This document shows, one piece after another, positions 62,363 through 64,000 of a DNA stretch of 64,000 nt. The DNA lies in the NCBI RefSeq assembly GCF_003977665.1, contig NZ_RYYV01000014.1, positions 62,001 through 126,000 of the forward strand, read 5' to 3'. A program made the position numbers and the translations under genes. Under the pieces are notes generated by a model that saw nothing but the letters and a program-made list of their open reading frames with translations, made no database searches and had not been told where the DNA came from. Origin of the DNA: Dyella choica (GTDB lineage Bacteria; Pseudomonadota; Gammaproteobacteria; Xanthomonadales; Rhodanobacteraceae). Numbering within the stretch: position 1 is the stretch's first letter; each line of letters starts with the position of its first letter.

Positions 62363-62420
62363 GCCCGACCCTCTCCTGATTCGGTTGATAAGCGTGCATC
62401 TCGACGCTGGTCTCGATGTG

Positions 62421-62544
62421 CTCCCTCCCCTGCACACAGGGGAGGGCTGGGGTGGGGTTGTTCGAGCTTGCCGCGTTGTTTGAATTCAACGCGAGATTGC
62501 TTCACCCCACCCCAACCCTCCCCTACTACACGTAGGGGAGGGAG
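62421..62544. repeat. Palindromic repeat, family C
   Basis: Nested inverted repeats: CTCCCTCCCCTG ... CAGGGGAGGG, then GGGGTGGGGTTG facing CACCCCACCCCAACCCTCCC, and a terminal TAGGGGAGGGAG. The centre holds CGCGTTG-N8-CAACGCG. The whole 124 bp can fold into a long cruciform. It sits in the promoter-side gap upstream of the fucosidase gene; no second copy is in the window. Confidence 0.65.
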
Positions 62545-62640
62545 CAGTTTGCGACAGCAGTCGAGCGATACGCTTGAGTAAGTGCCGTCCATGCAAGCTC
62601 CAACCCGACGCCCCTCCTTGAAAGGATCGGGACATGGAAT

Positions 62641-62692
62641 AAAAAAAAGCCGGTCACGGAAGTAAGGGGAAGGTAACCTCCGCGACCGGTGC
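62641..62692 (-). terminator. Rho-independent terminator of glucokinase-like copy 2
   Basis: On the minus strand ACCGGTCGCGGAGG pairs with CTTCCGTGACCGGC (G-U and Watson-Crick pairs), followed by a run of eight T. It lies about 25 nt after the stop codon. Confidence 0.85.
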
Positions 62693-62714
62693 TGCGAAAA
62701 ACTTACAGTGAAGT

Positions 62715-63797
62715 TCACGACGTTGTGTTGTGCTCGTCTCCGGTACGCGCACTGAAATGCCTGTCAACGTGCCACCCGGCTGCGCCCATCACGCCCAGAT
62801 GGCTGTGCTCCATCACCCGGATCGGTACGTTTTGCAGAAACGGACGCATCACGCCCTTGTCAAGGAAGCGCTCGAGCAACGGGCTGGCGCGCAGAAAATC
62901 GATTGCCTGAAAAAGAAATCCACCGGCAAGATAGATGCCGCCGGTGGCGCTGTAGAGCAGGCATAGGTCCGCCGCGAACGAACCCAACCAGCCACAGAAC
63001 AAAGTGAGTGCCTCGTGTGCAATCGCATCGCCGCCGGCAAGTGCAGCGGCGACTACCGCAGACGGCTCGTGCAGCGAAGGATAACGGTCATGGATCGCAC
63101 ACAGCGCCGTGTAAATGCGATGGAGGCCCGGACCTGACAGCACCCAATCGTGCGGGACATGCGCATCCGGCAGTGCGAGCTGCGCAAGTATCTGTTGTTC
63201 CATGCCGATGCGCGCAGACAATTGCGTATGTCCGGCTTCGGTGGCGATCACGCGCGAAGGCCGACCCGGCAACCACACCGCGGCCCCCAGGCCGGTACCG
63301 GGCCCGATCACGATCACCGGCCCGGCGTGGGCCTCCCGCGCCATCGTCGCCTTGAGCACCACGGCATCTTCCGCGGCGCCGACGCCAACGGCATAGGCAA
63401 GCGCCTCAAGATCGTTGAGAAACCACACGCCGTCGAGCTGCAGCCGTTCTTTCAGTTGCTGCAGCAACACCGGCCACACGAGGTTTTTGCTGATCACCGA
63501 ACCGGCATGCACGTAACCGGCACAGGCCAGCACCAGTTGGCGCGGCTGTACGTCAAGTTCGACACAGAAACTGCGAACGATGTCTTCCAGATGGGGATGA
63601 TCAGCGCAAGGATACGTGCGGTAGGCAGCCAGCTTGGGCGGCTGGCCGGCAGCGCGCGTCATCAGCGCAAGGCGGGCATGGGTGCCGCTGATGTCGGCGG
63701 CAAGAAAGCTGTCATCGCAACTATTTACGGACGTCGGATGCCGCATGGCCGCCGGCCTAACGGCAGGTAGTGCCGAGAACGCTGCAACGGCAGCCAT
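62715..63797 (-). CDS. Glucokinase-family sugar kinase, copy 2 (possibly a GlcNAc kinase)
   Basis: 360 aa from the ATG at 63797 with GAGGG 8 nt upstream; a GTG at 63845 in the same frame lacks a ribosome-binding site. Same architecture as copy 1: FLAADISGTHARLALMTRAA, WFLNDLEALAYAVGVGA with the catalytic Asp, VIVIGPGTGLGAAVWLPGRP, ATEAGHTQLSARIGMEQQIL and GGIYLAGGFLFQAIDFLR. The two kinases are clearly related paralogues bracketing GH3, GH18 and GH29. A pair of such kinases (NagK-IIA and NagK-IIB) is known from the Xanthomonas GlcNAc locus. One may prefer GlcNAc and the other glucose. Confidence 0.9.
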   Translation of the reverse strand: MAAVAAFSALPAVRPAAMRHPTSVNSCDDSFLAADISGTHARLALMTRAAGQPPKLAAYRTYPCADHPHLEDIVRSFCVELDVQPRQLVLACAGYVHAGSVISKNLVWPVLLQQLKERLQLDGVWFLNDLEALAYAVGVGAAEDAVVLKATMAREAHAGPVIVIGPGTGLGAAVWLPGRPSRVIATEAGHTQLSARIGMEQQILAQLALPDAHVPHDWVLSGPGLHRIYTALCAIHDRYPSLHEPSAVVAAALAGGDAIAHEALTLFCGWLGSFAADLCLLYSATGGIYLAGGFLFQAIDFLRASPLLERFLDKGVMRPFLQNVPIRVMEHSHLGVMGAAGWHVDRHFSARTGDEHNTTS

Positions 63798-63953
63798 CTC
63801 GTCAGCCCTCGCAAGCCCGGGCGAAAAACGCGTGCTTATCGGCACTATCTGTCGAAAACCGCATAAGACCGCCCTTTTCGCTCGCTGCCCCGAACTCGCC
63901 CGGCGACTCTCCGCCGGCCATCATGTTCATTGGCAAAATAAATTTTCATATAT

Positions 63954-63982
63954 GTTTTAGATCGAATGAATACCCATTGCAA
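63954..63982 (-). promoter_or_regulatory. Possible sigma-70 promoter upstream of glucokinase-like copy 2
   Basis: Minus strand TTGCAA (63982-63977), 17 nt, TAAAAC (63959-63954), in a distinctly AT-rich stretch. Weak matches (4/6 each). No clear operator palindrome was found. Confidence 0.3.
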
Positions 63983-64000
63983 CCCTTTTTTTCGGCCGAT

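Noticed and set aside
63835-63845. GCCGATAA on the minus strand as a sigma-28 -10 element for glucokinase-like copy 2
   Set aside because: There is no TAAAGTTT-like element 11 bp upstream (GCGGTTTT only), and it lies in the 5' part of the open frame.

Overview
The window comes from a GC-rich gammaproteobacterium, most likely of the order Xanthomonadales (a Dyella/Luteibacter/Rhodanobacter-type relative). This is inferred from the TonB-receptor-centred glycan locus, the dispersed palindromic repeats and the general protein character. There is no rRNA or tRNA gene to confirm it. Nearly every gene lies on the minus strand.

Layout by coordinate: (1) 1-5354, the 5' part of a giant Rhs/YD-repeat gene that runs off the left edge. 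(2) 5624-25903, a compact run of 26 co-directional genes with mostly overlapping stop/start codons. It begins with a TPR gene and ends with a FliA-type sigma factor. It encodes a flagellar type III export gate, MS ring, rod, P/L rings and hook, but no flagellin, filament cap, hook-filament junction, rod cap, stator or chemotaxis gene. Its switch-complex proteins are strongly reduced. (3) 26383-29628, a small unknown gene, an O-GlcNAc-transferase-like (SPINDLY) glycosyltransferase and a second glycosyltransferase. (4) 29629-30315, a decayed IS200/RAYT-like transposase between 65-bp direct repeats. (5) 30316-49493, a second giant Rhs gene of about 6,260 codons plus a small overlapping gene in the immunity position. 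(6) 49677-63797, a carbohydrate-utilisation locus: GH20, TonB-dependent receptor, glucokinase-family kinase, GH3 (with PA14), GH18, GH29 and a second kinase. Its composition fits plant-type N-glycan or GlcNAc scavenging as described for the Xanthomonas nix/nag system.

The most interesting signal joins the first five regions. The two Rhs genes are paralogues in direct orientation, about 44 kb apart, with the flagellar operon between them. Their upstream regions are conserved. Each has a FliA (sigma-28)-like promoter with exactly 11 bp between the elements. Each then has a 5'-leader that can fold into an outer stem burying the Shine-Dalgarno sequence and an inner stem; one base pair in each stem is exchanged compensatorily between the copies. 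Since a fliA-type gene ends the neighbouring operon, a testable model is that a filament-less flagellar secretion machine and giant polymorphic toxins are co-regulated. That model is inference; the individual sequence features are visible.

At least three families of intergenic palindromic repeats are scattered through the window, including inside the flagellar operon.
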